In this document: positions 6,928 through 16,035 of the stretch, piece by piece
How the letters are laid out: each line of letters opens with the position of its first letter
How positions within the stretch are numbered: position 1 is the first letter of the stretch
Assembly: GCA_020851955.1 (NCBI GenBank)
Contig: JADZBU010000184.1
Span: forward strand, 1 to 32,092
Direction of reading: 5' to 3'
Length of the DNA stretch: 32,092 nt
Source of the DNA: Chromatiaceae bacterium
GTDB taxonomy: Bacteria > Pseudomonadota > Gammaproteobacteria > Chromatiales > Chromatiaceae
Translations under genes and position numbers: made by a program
The notes under the pieces: model-generated
Told to the model about the DNA's origin: nothing
What the model saw: only the letters and a program-made list of their open reading frames with translations
The model's database searches: none

Positions 6928-8196
6928 ATGGACGCGCAACGCCAGGCCATCGAAATCAAGCTGGCCGCGGCCCGCACCCGGCTGATCCTGGACAAGCCCT
7001 TTCTCGGGGCCCTGGCCCTGCGGCTGCCCATCAAGGCCGCGGACCCGGATTGGTGTCCCACCACCGCCACGGATGCCCGCGCCTTCTATTACAACCCCGA
7101 CTACATCGCCGCCCTGAGCCTGGACGAGACCCAGTTCGTGCTCGCCCACGATGCCCTGCACTGCGCCCTGTCGCACTTTGCCCGCCGCCAGCACCGGCTG
7201 CGACGCAAATGGGACCTGGCCTGCGACCACGCCATCAATCCCCTCCTGATCGAGGATGGCCTGACGCCACCCGCAGCGGCCCTGCACAATCCCCGTTTCA
7301 AGGGCCTGACGGCGGAGGAAATTTACCCCCTGCTGGAGGAAGAGGACGACGCCGAGACCCTGGATCGGCACGTCTATGACGCGGACAACCAGCGGGGTGG
7401 CAACCAGTCCGGCCTGTCCGAAAAGGATCTCGACAAGTCCAACCAGGGGGACGAGCCCCATCCTGAAAAGGGCAAACAGGGCACGGGTAACCAGCCCCAA
7501 CCCGGGGAGGGCCAGGCCCAGGAAAGGGCGGATGGCGCCCCCCAGCCCAACCCCCTCAGCCCCGACGAGCAGACGGACCTGGCCGTGCAATGGCATCAAC
7601 GCACCGCCGGCGCCGCGCAACAGGCCATGCATCATGGCAAGCTCGGCGGGGAGATGGCCCGCCTCATCGAACGGCTGCTCCAGCCCCAGGTCCCCTGGCG
7701 CCAACTTCTGGCCCGCTTCATGAGCGCCACGGCCCGGGACGATTTCAGCTACAGCCGGCCCTCCCGGCGCGAGGGTGACTTCATCCGACCGGCCCTGCGC
7801 AGCCAGCAATTGGAACTGGTGGTGGCGGTGGATATCTCGGGCTCCATCAAGGATGCGGAGATCCAGGAGTTCATCGGCGAGATCGATGCCCTCAAGGGCC
7901 AGGTCCGCGCCCGCGTCACCCTGCTGGCCTGCGATGCCAGCCTCTGCCCCGGTTCGCCCTGGTTCTTCGAGCCCTGGGAGGAGTTTCGCCGCCCGGAGGA
8001 GATGAAGGGCGGGGGCGGTACCTGCTTCACGCCGGTCTTTGAATGGGTGGAGCGGGCCGGCGTCCGCCCCGACCTCCTGGTCTATTTCACCGATGCCGAG
8101 GGCGAGTTCCCGCCCCAGGAGCCGAATTACGCGGTGATCTGGCTGGTCAAGGGCCAGGCCAAGGTACCCTGGGGGCAGCGCATTCAGCTCAATTGA
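6928..8196 (+). CDS. DUF2201-type putative metallopeptidase / VWA-like protein
   Basis: 422-aa partner of the MoxR ATPase. The N-terminal part resembles the putative metallopeptidase domain of the DUF2201 family: HDALHCALSH (74-83) offers an HxxxH...H metal site, with a further DH at 100-101. A hydrophilic low-complexity linker rich in Q, G, E, P and N spans about 150-215. The C-terminal part is a VWA-like domain with the MIDAS start DISGS at 302-306. The classic HEXXH glutamate is replaced (HDALH has no E in that place), so peptidase activity is doubtful. It begins 2 bp after the moxR stop. The pair is likely a chaperone module acting on an unknown target. Confidence 0.85.
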   Translation: MDAQRQAIEIKLAAARTRLILDKPFLGALALRLPIKAADPDWCPTTATDARAFYYNPDYIAALSLDETQFVLAHDALHCALSHFARRQHRLRRKWDLACDHAINPLLIEDGLTPPAAALHNPRFKGLTAEEIYPLLEEEDDAETLDRHVYDADNQRGGNQSGLSEKDLDKSNQGDEPHPEKGKQGTGNQPQPGEGQAQERADGAPQPNPLSPDEQTDLAVQWHQRTAGAAQQAMHHGKLGGEMARLIERLLQPQVPWRQLLARFMSATARDDFSYSRPSRREGDFIRPALRSQQLELVVAVDISGSIKDAEIQEFIGEIDALKGQVRARVTLLACDASLCPGSPWFFEPWEEFRRPEEMKGGGGTCFTPVFEWVERAGVRPDLLVYFTDAEGEFPPQEPNYAVIWLVKGQAKVPWGQRIQLN

Positions 8197-8284
8197 TGGC
8201 TTCCCTGCTTTTTTCATTCTCCCAACCTGGCTCCGGGGGCATAATCCCCTAAACCTTGTCCCTCGGCGCCGGTCCCCCTGAGCC

Positions 8285-9793
8285 ATGAAGAGTCTGCCTC
8301 GCCTAAGCCGCCTCGCGCCCGCCCTCCTCGCCGGTCTGCTGCTAGCCGGGGCCAGTGCGCGGGCGGATGACCCCTATAAGCTGCCGGATTTCGGCAGTTC
8401 CGCGGACACGGTCATGACCGGTGCCCAGGAGCGGCAACTGGGCAAGGCCTTCATGCGCAGCGTGCGCAAGGCCCTGCCGGTGCTGAACGATCCCCTGCTG
8501 ACGGATTATCTGGAGGATCTGGGAGAACGGCTGGTGGCCTCCTCCGAGGCCAGCGGGGGCAGCTTCACCTTCTTTTTCATCGACCAACCCATGGTCAACG
8601 CCTTTGCGGGCCCCGACGGTCAGATCGGGGTCTTCGCCGGTCTGGTGACCACTTCCGAGACCGAGTCCGAACTGGCGGCGGTCATGGCCCATGAAATCGC
8701 CCATGTCAGCCAGCGCCATCTGCTGCGATCCATCGAGGACCAGCAAAAAGTGGCCATCCCCGCCACCCTGCTCATGATCGCCGCCGCCATCCTGGGGGCC
8801 CAGGTAGACGCCAACGCGGGCATGGCGGCTATCGCCAGCATTCAGGGCCTGGCCCTCCAGCGCCAGATCAACTTCACCCGCCACAATGAGGAGGAGGCGG
8901 ATCGCATCGGCATCTCCACCCTCGCGGACGCGGGTTACGACCCCTTTGCCATGCCGGGCTTCTTCGAGCGGATGAGCAAATCCAGTCATACCAGCGACAC
9001 CAGTGCCCCCGAATTTCTGCGTACCCACCCGGTCAACCCTAACCGCATCGCGGACGCCCTGGCCCGCGCCGAACATTATGGCTACAAGCAAAAGGCCGAT
9101 GACCTGCGCTTCCACCTGAGCCGCGCCCGCCTGCGGGAACTCGGCTTCAAGGATCCGGAACGGGCCGTCGCTCACTTCAAATCCAACCTGAACGCGGGGC
9201 GGGTCCGCAATCGCACCGCCGAGACCTACGGCCTGGCCCTGGCCCAGTTACGCGCCAACCAGCCGCAGGAGGCCCGTCGCCTCGCCACCGACTTGGTCAA
9301 GGAACACCCGCATCTGGCGGAGTTCGTGGTCCTGGATGCCCGCATCGACACCAAGCTCGGCGCCAATGACGAGGCCATCCGCAAACTCCAGTCGGCCGTG
9401 GGGCTGAATCCGGACAACCGGCCCCTGCGCATCGCCTATGCCGAGGCCCTGATGGGTGGCGGCAAGGCCGACCGCGCCCTAGCGACCCTGGAGGGCGCGG
9501 CCAGACAGAGGCCAGGCTCGGCCGCCATGTACCAATTGATGTCGGATGCCGCCCTCAAATCCGGCAAGAAGGCCGCCACGCACCGCTACCGGGGGGAGTC
9601 CCTCTACCTTCAGGGCGATCTGGAACCCGCCATTCATCAGATGCAATACGCCCTGCGCACCCCCGGGATCGGCTTCCACGAGGCCTCCGAGATCCAGGCC
9701 CGGCTTGACATCCTGGAGGAGGAACAGGAGGAGGCAGAAAAGGATGGGCCGAAATCCAAGTCCAAGTCCAAGTCCAAGAAGGAAGAGCGTTAG
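8285..9793 (+). CDS. bepA: Periplasmic M48 metalloprotease with TPR repeats (BepA-like)
   Basis: 502-aa exported zinc metalloprotease. A signal peptide is clear (about 1-28, LLAGLLLAGASARA then cleavage). The zinc motif HEIAH lies at 136-140 within MAHEIAHVSQRH, and EEADRIG near 204 supplies the glutamate ligand. A hydrophobic helix follows the active site (about 157-172). Residues about 270-460 are helical TPR-type repeats. This is the BepA/YfgC layout, a protease-chaperone that assists or degrades outer-membrane proteins such as LptD in the periplasm. The C-terminus is unusual, a KSKSKSKSKK tail encoded by a hexanucleotide repeat. The gene lies 88 bp after the VWA-like gene and may be transcribed separately. 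Confidence 0.9.
   Translation: MKSLPRLSRLAPALLAGLLLAGASARADDPYKLPDFGSSADTVMTGAQERQLGKAFMRSVRKALPVLNDPLLTDYLEDLGERLVASSEASGGSFTFFFIDQPMVNAFAGPDGQIGVFAGLVTTSETESELAAVMAHEIAHVSQRHLLRSIEDQQKVAIPATLLMIAAAILGAQVDANAGMAAIASIQGLALQRQINFTRHNEEEADRIGISTLADAGYDPFAMPGFFERMSKSSHTSDTSAPEFLRTHPVNPNRIADALARAEHYGYKQKADDLRFHLSRARLRELGFKDPERAVAHFKSNLNAGRVRNRTAETYGLALAQLRANQPQEARRLATDLVKEHPHLAEFVVLDARIDTKLGANDEAIRKLQSAVGLNPDNRPLRIAYAEALMGGGKADRALATLEGAARQRPGSAAMYQLMSDAALKSGKKAATHRYRGESLYLQGDLEPAIHQMQYALRTPGIGFHEASEIQARLDILEEEQEEAEKDGPKSKSKSKSKKEER
9755..9778 (+). repeat. Hexanucleotide tandem repeat (TCCAAG)x4 in the bepA-like 3' end
   Basis: Four perfect copies of TCCAAG encode alternating Ser-Lys residues near the C-terminus. 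Slippage would change the protein by two residues at a time without a frameshift. Confidence 0.9.
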
Positions 9794-10038
9794 CGGCCGG
9801 GCGCTGCTTGATCCGTGAGCGCCGGAGCGCTGCTAGCCTTGACCAAAATCGTTTTGCAGCCGAGAGTGGCTGGGGTAATCTAGCCCGCGATCCAGGTCAA
9901 ACAGGGTCCGCGGACGCGGCCAACCGCCACGACCCGCTCCCCGCCCCGGCGGCCCTTTGCCACCGGACTCAAGTCAGCCGGATCCTTCGTCGGTATCCGG
10001 GACCTCAACCTCATGACAATGCTCGACAGGAGACTTTC

Positions 10039-10506
10039 ATGATCGACGCAAAACGCAGAATTCTGCTCAAGGGCTCCCTGGCCGCCAGCGCCATCGGCGC
10101 GGCAATCGGGGCCGGTCTGTTGTCGCCGCGCCTGGTGCTGGCCGCCTGGCCCGAGGCGGCCTTCAACGCCCAGAACCTGGACGATGCCCTCAAGGGCCTG
10201 CTCGGCAGTGCCGCTCACGAGCCCAGCGACAAGATAGACCTCAAGGCCCCGGACATCGCCGAGAATGGCGCCGTGGTCCCGGTCACGGTCGAAACGACCC
10301 TGGAGGGCGCCACTTCCATCAGCCTGGTCGCCTCTGGCAACATGATGCCTCTGGTCGCCTCCTTCGAGTTGGGCAAGGGCACCCTGCCCTTCATCTCCAC
10401 CCGCGTCAAGATGGGCAAGACCGCCAATCTCATCGCCCTGGTCAAGGCCGGCGACAAGGTCTATAGCGCTTCCAAGGAAGTCAAGGTCACCGTCGGCGGT
10501 TGCTGA
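10039..10506 (+). CDS. soxY: Thiosulfate-oxidation carrier protein SoxY
   Basis: SoxY is the periplasmic swinging-arm subunit that carries sulfur intermediates on a C-terminal cysteine. I start it at ATG 10039 (155 aa) rather than at the ORF start 9808, because AGGAGA lies just upstream and the protein then opens with a Tat-type signal, KRRILLKG followed by an Ala/Gly-rich hydrophobic stretch. The protein ends in VTVGGC, with the cysteine as the last residue; most SoxY proteins have GGCGG here. soxZ follows after 54 bp. Other sox genes are absent from the window, as in Allochromatium-type organisms where soxYZ is separate from soxBXA. The 245-bp upstream gap shows only a small AGCGC-CGGA-GCGCT inverted repeat. 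Confidence 0.93.
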   Translation: MIDAKRRILLKGSLAASAIGAAIGAGLLSPRLVLAAWPEAAFNAQNLDDALKGLLGSAAHEPSDKIDLKAPDIAENGAVVPVTVETTLEGATSISLVASGNMMPLVASFELGKGTLPFISTRVKMGKTANLIALVKAGDKVYSASKEVKVTVGGC

Positions 10507-10560
10507 TACCGGCTCCTGGCCGGATCACCCACAACGAATATGATTGCGAGGTAGCAGAGC

Positions 10561-10875
10561 ATGGCATCCCAGATGAAGATCAAAGCCAAGATCAAGGGCG
10601 ATGTGGTCGAGGTCAAGGCCCTCATGACCCACCCCATGGAAAACGGCATGAGCAAGGATAAGGAGTCGGGCGCGGTCATCCCGGCCCATTTCATCCAGAA
10701 CGTCGTCGCCAAGGTGGGCGATCGGACCCTCCTCACCGCCCTTTGGAGTGGCGGCGTTTCCAAGAATCCCTATCTGTCCTTCAAATTCACCGGCGCGGCC
10801 AAGGGTGAGAAGGTCGAGATCTCCTGGACCGACAGCAAGGGCGCGACCGAGAGCGAGACCGCCGAGATCGAATAG
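10561..10875 (+). CDS. soxZ: Thiosulfate-oxidation carrier protein SoxZ
   Basis: 104-aa SoxZ, the immunoglobulin-fold partner of SoxY in the SoxYZ heterodimer. The N-terminus IKAKIKGDVVEVKALMTHPM and the C-terminal WTDSKGATESETAEIE are typical of the family. No signal peptide is present, consistent with export as a complex with the Tat-targeted SoxY. GAGG 9-12 nt before the ATG supports the start. It is cotranscribed with soxY. Confidence 0.95.
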   Translation: MASQMKIKAKIKGDVVEVKALMTHPMENGMSKDKESGAVIPAHFIQNVVAKVGDRTLLTALWSGGVSKNPYLSFKFTGAAKGEKVEISWTDSKGATESETAEIE

Positions 10876-10944
10876 CGGGCTGCTTGAGTGGCGAGGGGCT
10901 GGGCCGAGTCCCGCCGTACCCCTCGCCGCCTGCCTTACGGCCCG

Positions 10945-11925
10945 TCAGCAGGGCCCATGATAGGGATGCGGCCCACCATCCGGACGGGTCCGAAAGCGTT
11001 TGTAAGACCAGACATACTGTTCCGGGCAAATCCCCACGCAGGCCTCCACGCCGCGATTGAGGGCCCTGGCCGCCGTTTCGTCATCCTCCGCATCGACCCC
11101 CTCCGGCGCCGGCAGGCAATGCAGGGCGAAGCCCCTCCCCCAGGGCAAACGGCGCGCGAAAAGAAAGACGACGGGTGCCCCCGTCTTGCGCGCCAGCCGA
11201 TTGACCAACAGCATGGTAAGGGCCGGTACGCCAAAAAAGGGCGCGAAGACGGAGCCTTTTTCCGCCTTCGGCTCCTGATCCGGCAAAATCCCCAGATATT
11301 CCCCGCGCCGGAGGGCCTGGAGCAGACGCCGAATCCCGGCATTATCCGTGGGCACGAGTTCGGCCCCGCCCCGCGCCCGCGCCTGACGCACCAGGACGTC
11401 TCCCAGGGGCTGGGGCTTGTAGAGGGTGGTGGTGGGACCGCGGGTGGAAAGGTAGAGCCCCGCCATCTCCCAGGCCCCCAGATGAGGCGAGAGGACGATC
11501 AAGCCCCGGCCCGGATCGCGCTCCAGCCGTTCCAGGCCATGAGTCTCCCGGATCAGGCCCAGGACGCGGGGCACGGGACGGAGGAGGAGATAGGCGATCT
11601 CGATGAAGGTCTTCGACTCCTCGCGGAGGGCACAATTGCGGAAGCGCCGGGCCTGGGCCTCACTCCAGTCCGGCCGGCAGAGGCGCAGATTGACGAGGGC
11701 GTTGCGGCGCTGCTTGTTGGGGATCAGCACCAGCAGGGTGCCGGTCAGCCAACCCAGGACCTGGGCCGCGCCGAAGGGCAAGAAAGCCATACCGCGCGCC
11801 ACGGCCTCGAGAAGCCATTCCTGCCAGGCAGGCGAGGTTTTCCTCCCCGAGCGGGTAGGCGCGGACAGACCAGACCCCGCGGCCGGGTCCCCTGGGTTGG
11901 TGTCCTTTAATTCAGCATCAATCAT
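10945..11925 (-). CDS. LpxL/HtrB-like lysophospholipid acyltransferase
   Basis: 326-aa inner-membrane acyltransferase of the lipid A late-acyltransferase family, which adds secondary acyl chains to lipid A or related lipids. An HX4E catalytic motif is seen as HLGAWE (148-153). A hydrophobic N-terminal anchor (about 45-69) follows a polar leader. Further family features are PTDNAGIRRLL, ILPDQEP and, near the C-terminus, EQYVWSYKRFRTRP, matching the WxYKRFKxRP-type ending. Which acyltransferase (LpxL, LpxM or another) cannot be told. It is convergent with soxZ and stands alone. The true start may lie downstream of 11925, as the first 30 residues are low-complexity. Confidence 0.87.
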   Translation of the reverse strand: MIDAELKDTNPGDPAAGSGLSAPTRSGRKTSPAWQEWLLEAVARGMAFLPFGAAQVLGWLTGTLLVLIPNKQRRNALVNLRLCRPDWSEAQARRFRNCALREESKTFIEIAYLLLRPVPRVLGLIRETHGLERLERDPGRGLIVLSPHLGAWEMAGLYLSTRGPTTTLYKPQPLGDVLVRQARARGGAELVPTDNAGIRRLLQALRRGEYLGILPDQEPKAEKGSVFAPFFGVPALTMLLVNRLARKTGAPVVFLFARRLPWGRGFALHCLPAPEGVDAEDDETAARALNRGVEACVGICPEQYVWSYKRFRTRPDGGPHPYHGPC

Positions 11926-12045
11926 CTAATCGGGCCAGAAAGGCTGACGGCAAACTCCGCGATCCGGGGCTACAATCGCCCCCGGCACGCGCCCTAGACC
12001 AGAAAGATAACCGAAAACAGACCCAGCACCAAAGGAACCAACGCC

Positions 12046-12477
12046 ATGACCGAACCACAGCATCCCAAGGAATTGACCCCCCAGCAGGCCTGGGAGATGC
12101 TCCAGGAGAATCCGACCGCCCTGCTGGTGGATATCCGCTCCACCATGGAGTTTCTCTTCGTCGGCCACCCCACGGGAGCCGTGCATGTCCCCTGGATCGA
12201 CGAACCCGAATGGACCGTCAACCCCCATTTCGATACCGAGATCCGCAAACTGCTGCTCGGCGGCGCCGTCTGCTCCGAGGACAATCCCTGCACCCCGGTC
12301 ATTCTCATCTGCCGCAGCGGCAAGCGCTCACACGAGGCCGGCAAGGCCCTGATCACCGCCGGGGTCCGCAACGTCTTCCACATCGATGAAGGTTTCGAGG
12401 GTGATCTGGACGAGCATCACCACCGGGGCACCGTCGGCGGCTGGCGTTACCGGGGGCTCCCCTGGGAGCAATGCTGA
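12046..12477 (+). CDS. Rhodanese-like sulfurtransferase
   Basis: 143-aa single-domain rhodanese. The active-site loop is CRSGKRS with C89 as the persulfide cysteine, preceded by VILI and followed by the helix HEAGKALITAG. An early LLVDIRSTMEF matches the first rhodanese strand and the DxR motif. There is no signal peptide, so it is cytoplasmic. It probably handles sulfane sulfur, which fits its place between soxYZ and the isc genes, but its acceptor is unknown. It is convergent with iscX. Confidence 0.9.
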   Translation: MTEPQHPKELTPQQAWEMLQENPTALLVDIRSTMEFLFVGHPTGAVHVPWIDEPEWTVNPHFDTEIRKLLLGGAVCSEDNPCTPVILICRSGKRSHEAGKALITAGVRNVFHIDEGFEGDLDEHHHRGTVGGWRYRGLPWEQC

Positions 12478-12491
12478 TTCGGGGTTTACGA

Positions 12492-12511
12492 CCCGCGCCG
12501 GCCGGCGCGGG
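12492..12511. terminator. 20-bp perfect GC palindrome between convergent genes
   Basis: CCCGCGCCGG/CCGGCGCGGG forms a perfect inverted repeat directly after the iscX stop (minus) and shortly after the rhodanese stop (plus). GTTATTCTT follows on the plus strand, a weak T-tract, so it could terminate rightward transcription and, less well, leftward. Confidence 0.5.
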
Positions 12512-12512
12512 G

Positions 12513-12716
12513 TTATTCTTCCCGCTCTTCCAGCCAGGCCATCTGAATGGCCTCGAGGATCTTCTCGCCAGTGTGGGCGGGGTCGTCTTCGAATTCCGGC
12601 AGGTCCTGCACCCAGTTGCGCAGATCGACGAAATTAACCCGGCGCGGGTCGGCGTCCGGGTGGGTCTCGTCCAAGGCAATGGCGATGTCCAGGGTGTCCG
12701 TCCACTTAAGGGCCAT
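12513..12716 (-). CDS. iscX: Fe-S cluster assembly protein IscX
   Basis: 67-aa acidic IscX (YfhJ), a small protein that binds IscS and is thought to modulate Fe-S assembly and iron delivery. The family pattern LKWTDTLDIAIALDETHPD, then FVDLRNWVQDLPEF and the acidic C-terminal helix IQMAWLEEREE is complete. It is the last gene of the isc block, 74 bp after fdx. Confidence 0.95.
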   Translation of the reverse strand: MALKWTDTLDIAIALDETHPDADPRRVNFVDLRNWVQDLPEFEDDPAHTGEKILEAIQMAWLEEREE

Positions 12717-12790
12717 GGGGTCTCCTAGGGTTAAGCAATCAAGCTGACTAAACTTGACCGAGGCGGGGGGAACAAGGCCGCCAGGTCCTG

Positions 12791-13129
12791 CTAATGATGT
12801 TCCGACACCATGTTGATGGTGTACTTGGGTATCTCGATGACGAGATCTTCATTCCCGACCTTGGCCTGGCAGCTTAGGCGCGACTCAGGCTCCAGACCCC
12901 AGGCCTTGTCGAGCAGATCCTCCTCGACCTCGTCCGCCTCGGGCAGGGAATCAAAACCCTCGCGAATGATGACATGACAGGTGGTGCAGGCGCAGGACTT
13001 TTCGCAGGCATGCTCGATATCGATGCCACCGGCCAGGGCGGCGTCGCAGATGCTGACGCCGGGCTCGGACTCGATAATGGCCCCCTCGGGACAAATCTCC
13101 TCATGGGGCAGAAAAATCAACTTGGTCAT
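12791..13129 (-). CDS. fdx: ISC-type [2Fe-2S] ferredoxin
   Basis: 112-aa adrenodoxin-type ferredoxin that supplies electrons for Fe-S cluster building on IscU. Cluster ligands are C42, C48, C51 (in [11 protein letters not shown]) and C87 (RLSCQAKV), the same positions as in E. coli Fdx; the extra C46 is also typical. Its ATG overlaps the hscA stop (ATGA), so translation is coupled to hscA. Confidence 0.96.
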   Translation of the reverse strand: MTKLIFLPHEEICPEGAIIESEPGVSICDAALAGGIDIEHACEKSCACTTCHVIIREGFDSLPEADEVEEDLLDKAWGLEPESRLSCQAKVGNEDLVIEIPKYTINMVSEHH

Positions 13130-15000
13130 GATTGAAACTCCTCGACCTTGTGTCCAGCCATAGCGCTTTGGATGCTCCGATTCATACGTCGCTCCACATA
13201 GAAACCGCAGGTGCGATCCAGATTCTCCATGGCCGCCTTGAGGCTTGCCTCATCCTCGCCGGCCAGCCTGAGCTCTAGTTCCGCCAGGGCCTGGTCGATG
13301 CGTCGCCGTTCCTCCGCCGACAGCAAGGCATCGCCATCCTTGCTCAAGGCGGCCCGCAGGGCCTCGACGGTGCGCTGGGCCTCCACGCGCTGTTCCCGCA
13401 GGCGCCGGGCCTCCATGTCCTCGCTGGAATGGGTCAGGGATTCGCGCAACATGGACTCGATCTCGCCATCGGTCAAGCCATGGGAGGGCTTGACCTCCAC
13501 CCGGGCTTGCACCCCGCTGGTCTGTTCCACCGCCGACACGTTCAAGAGGCCATCGGCATCGACCTCGAAGGTCACCCGGATCCGGGCGGCGCCGGCCACC
13601 ATGGGGGGGAAACCGCGCAGCTCGAAACGGGCCAGGGAGCGGCAATGGGCCACCAGGTCCCGCTCACCCTGCAGGATGTGCAGGGCCATGGCCGTCTGAC
13701 CATCCTTGAAGGTCGTGAATTCCTGGGCGCGCGCCACCGGGATGGGGGTATTGCGCGGCACGATACGCTCGACCAGGCCGCCCATGGTCTCCAGCCCCAG
13801 GGACAGGGGGATGACATCCAGCAGCAGCATGTCGCTATCGGGCTTGTTCCCCGCCAGGACATCGGCCTGGAGGGCGGCGCCCAAGGCGACGACCCGATCC
13901 GGGTCCAGATCCACCAGGGGGGTCATGCCAAAGAAGTGCTCTACCCGCGCCCGCACCCGCGGCACGCGGGTGGCACCCCCGACCATGACCACGTCCTTGA
14001 CCTCCTCGACCTTGAGTCCGGCGTCGCGCAGGGCGCGGCGGCAGGCGGCGATGGCGCGGGAGATGAGGGGGTCGATGAGGTCATCGAAGGTATTCCGATC
14101 GATCACGCCGGCCCAATGCCGGCCATCAGGCAGGGCGATGCGCAGGGGGGCCCGGTCCTGGTCCGTCAGGCGTTCCTTGGCATCGCAGGCATCCCGCATG
14201 AGGCCGCGCAGGATGTGGTGATCGGCCTCGTCGCCAATTCCGGCCTGGAACATGATCCACTCCGCCAGGAGCAGGTCCATGTCATCGCCCCCCAGGGCGG
14301 AGTCGCCCCCGGTCGCCAGGACCTCGAAAACGCCGCGGCGCAGACGCAGGATGGAGATATCGAAGGTGCCCCCACCTAGATCAAAGACGGCGTGAATACC
14401 GTCCGCCTCCCGGTCCAGGCCATAGGCCACCGCCGCCGCGGTGGGCTCGTTGAGCAGGCGCAGCACCTTGAGCCCCGCCAGGCGGGCGGCGTCCTTGGTG
14501 GCCTGGCGCTGGGGCTCGTCGAAATAGGCGGGGACCGTAATGACGACCCCGGTAAGGTCGCCACCCAGGGCGACCTCGGCGCGCTGGGCCAGGGCCCGCA
14601 AGATCTCGGCGGAGACCTCCACCGGGCTGATGTCCCCGGCGCGGGTGCGGATGCGCGGCACCGCCGTATCGGTACGCACAAACTCATAAGGCAGGCGGGT
14701 GCCCAGGCCACGGACCTCCTCGATGCCACGACCAATGAGCCGCTTGGCGGAGGCCAGGGTGTTGAGGGGGTCCTCGGCCGCCGCCGCCTTGGCGGCATGG
14801 CCCACGACCAGGCCCTCCTCGGCATAGCGCACCACCGAGGGCAGCAGATGGCGTCCCTCCCCATCGGGCAGGGTCTCGGGCCGGCCGCTACGCACGGTAG
14901 CGATCAGGGAGTTGGTCGTCCCCAGGTCGATCCCGGCGGCAAGCCGGTGCTGGTGGGGAGCGGCGGAGCGGCCCGGCTCCGCGATCTGAAGCAATGCCAT
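13126..15000 (-). CDS. hscA: Fe-S assembly Hsp70 chaperone HscA
   Basis: 624-aa Hsp70 specialised for IscU. The nucleotide-binding domain opens with GIDLGTTNS (about 23-31) and contains [12 protein letters not shown] and [12 protein letters not shown]; the substrate-binding domain and helical lid follow after about residue 400. With HscB it recognises the LPPVK motif of IscU and promotes cluster transfer with ATP use. Length is close to E. coli HscA (616 aa). It sits 45 bp after hscB and overlaps fdx by 4 bp. Confidence 0.96.
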   Translation of the reverse strand: MALLQIAEPGRSAAPHQHRLAAGIDLGTTNSLIATVRSGRPETLPDGEGRHLLPSVVRYAEEGLVVGHAAKAAAAEDPLNTLASAKRLIGRGIEEVRGLGTRLPYEFVRTDTAVPRIRTRAGDISPVEVSAEILRALAQRAEVALGGDLTGVVITVPAYFDEPQRQATKDAARLAGLKVLRLLNEPTAAAVAYGLDREADGIHAVFDLGGGTFDISILRLRRGVFEVLATGGDSALGGDDMDLLLAEWIMFQAGIGDEADHHILRGLMRDACDAKERLTDQDRAPLRIALPDGRHWAGVIDRNTFDDLIDPLISRAIAACRRALRDAGLKVEEVKDVVMVGGATRVPRVRARVEHFFGMTPLVDLDPDRVVALGAALQADVLAGNKPDSDMLLLDVIPLSLGLETMGGLVERIVPRNTPIPVARAQEFTTFKDGQTAMALHILQGERDLVAHCRSLARFELRGFPPMVAGAARIRVTFEVDADGLLNVSAVEQTSGVQARVEVKPSHGLTDGEIESMLRESLTHSSEDMEARRLREQRVEAQRTVEALRAALSKDGDALLSAEERRRIDQALAELELRLAGEDEASLKAAMENLDRTCGFYVERRMNRSIQSAMAGHKVEEFQS

Positions 15001-15045
15001 GGATTCTCTCGGTCAGGAGGCTAGGGACAAGGGGTTAAGGCTGAA

Positions 15046-15591
15046 TCAGAAGACCTCGTCGAGTTCGGCCTCGAGGGCATCGGCCTCCTCCTCGCATTTG
15101 CGCACGAACTGGAGCTTGCGGATCAGTTCCCGCGTTGCCGCCTGGTCCAGGTCCGAGGCAGGCTCCAGGGAGGCCGCCAGTTGGCCGATCAGTTGGCGGG
15201 ACTGATCCGAGAGCCGATTGCGTACCCTCGCGACGCCCGCGAAGGGATCGGGCGCCTCGCGGGCCGCCGCCAGGGCCTCGCGCAGTTCCATCTGCTCCAG
15301 GAGAAAGGCCATGTCCTTGGTCGTTTCCTGGCCGTCCCCCTGGCCGCCGGTGAGCAGGGTCAGGAGATAGCGAGCCCGTGCCAGGGGGTCCTTGAGGGTC
15401 TGGTAGGCTTCGTTGACCTGGGTGGAGGCCTGGAGGGAAAAGCGCTTTTCCCGCTCCCCCGCCGTGGCGTACAGATCCGGATGGACGGTCTGACGCAACC
15501 TCAGGTAACGCTCGGACAAGTCATCCAGGTCCAGCGCGAACTGCTCGGGCAAGCCAAACAGCCGGAAGTGATTTTGGTGGAAGTCGAGCAT
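15046..15591 (-). CDS. hscB: Fe-S assembly J-domain co-chaperone HscB
   Basis: J-protein that delivers IscU to HscA and stimulates its ATPase. I start at ATG 15591 (181 aa), not at 15630: this removes an overlap with iscA, gives MLDFHQNHFRLFGLP as in family members, and places AGGAC just upstream. The HPD motif is at 37-39, and the C-terminal three-helix domain (LREALAAAREAPDPF onward) binds IscU. It lies 14 bp after the iscA stop. Confidence 0.94.
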   Translation of the reverse strand: MLDFHQNHFRLFGLPEQFALDLDDLSERYLRLRQTVHPDLYATAGEREKRFSLQASTQVNEAYQTLKDPLARARYLLTLLTGGQGDGQETTKDMAFLLEQMELREALAAAREAPDPFAGVARVRNRLSDQSRQLIGQLAASLEPASDLDQAATRELIRKLQFVRKCEEEADALEAELDEVF

Positions 15592-15605
15592 CCGGACGTC
15601 CTGAC

Positions 15606-15929
15606 TCAGATGTTGAAGCTTTCGCCGCAACCACAGGCGTCCTTGACGTTCGGGTTGTTAAATTTAAAGCCCTCGTTCAACCCTTCCCGGGTGTAATCGA
15701 GTTCGGTACCATCCAGATAGAGCAGGCTTTTCGGATCCACGATCACCTTGACGCCCAGGGACTCAAAGACCTGGTCCTCGGGCTCCAGTTCATCCGCGAA
15801 TTCGAGTACATAGGCCATGCCGGAGCAACCGGAGGTACGCACCCCCAGGCGGACACCCAGGCCCTTCCCTCGATTTTCAAGATAGCCGCGTACGTGATTG
15901 GCGGCGGCCGTCGTCATCGAAATCCCCAT
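15606..15929 (-). CDS. iscA: A-type Fe-S carrier IscA
   Basis: A-type carrier that passes Fe-S clusters to target proteins. The start at ATG 15929 gives 107 aa, the same length as E. coli IscA, and has GGGAG about 10 nt upstream; the longer ORF start at 15974 lacks homology. The three cluster cysteines C35 (TSGCSGMAY), C99 and C101 (ACGCGESF) are all present at the family positions. Confidence 0.95.
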   Translation of the reverse strand: MGISMTTAAANHVRGYLENRGKGLGVRLGVRTSGCSGMAYVLEFADELEPEDQVFESLGVKVIVDPKSLLYLDGTELDYTREGLNEGFKFNNPNVKDACGCGESFNI

Positions 15930-16035
15930 GTCCGTTATTCTCCCGCCCGCCATGCCGGCAGGGCGATACTGCATGAATCAGCCAGGGGCGGCGTGGGGAT
16001 CAGCCACCCAACCCCTGGCCCCGCCGTCAAACCCA

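Noticed and set aside
6916-8286. 456-codon minus-strand ORF opposite the VWA-like gene
   Set aside because: Gly/Leu/Val-rich shadow typical of GC-rich antisense frames; the plus strand has recognisable HxxxH and MIDAS motifs.
13429-14379. 316-codon plus-strand ORF opposite hscA
   Set aside because: Shadow frame rich in Gly, Gln and His with no domain pattern; hscA is certain.
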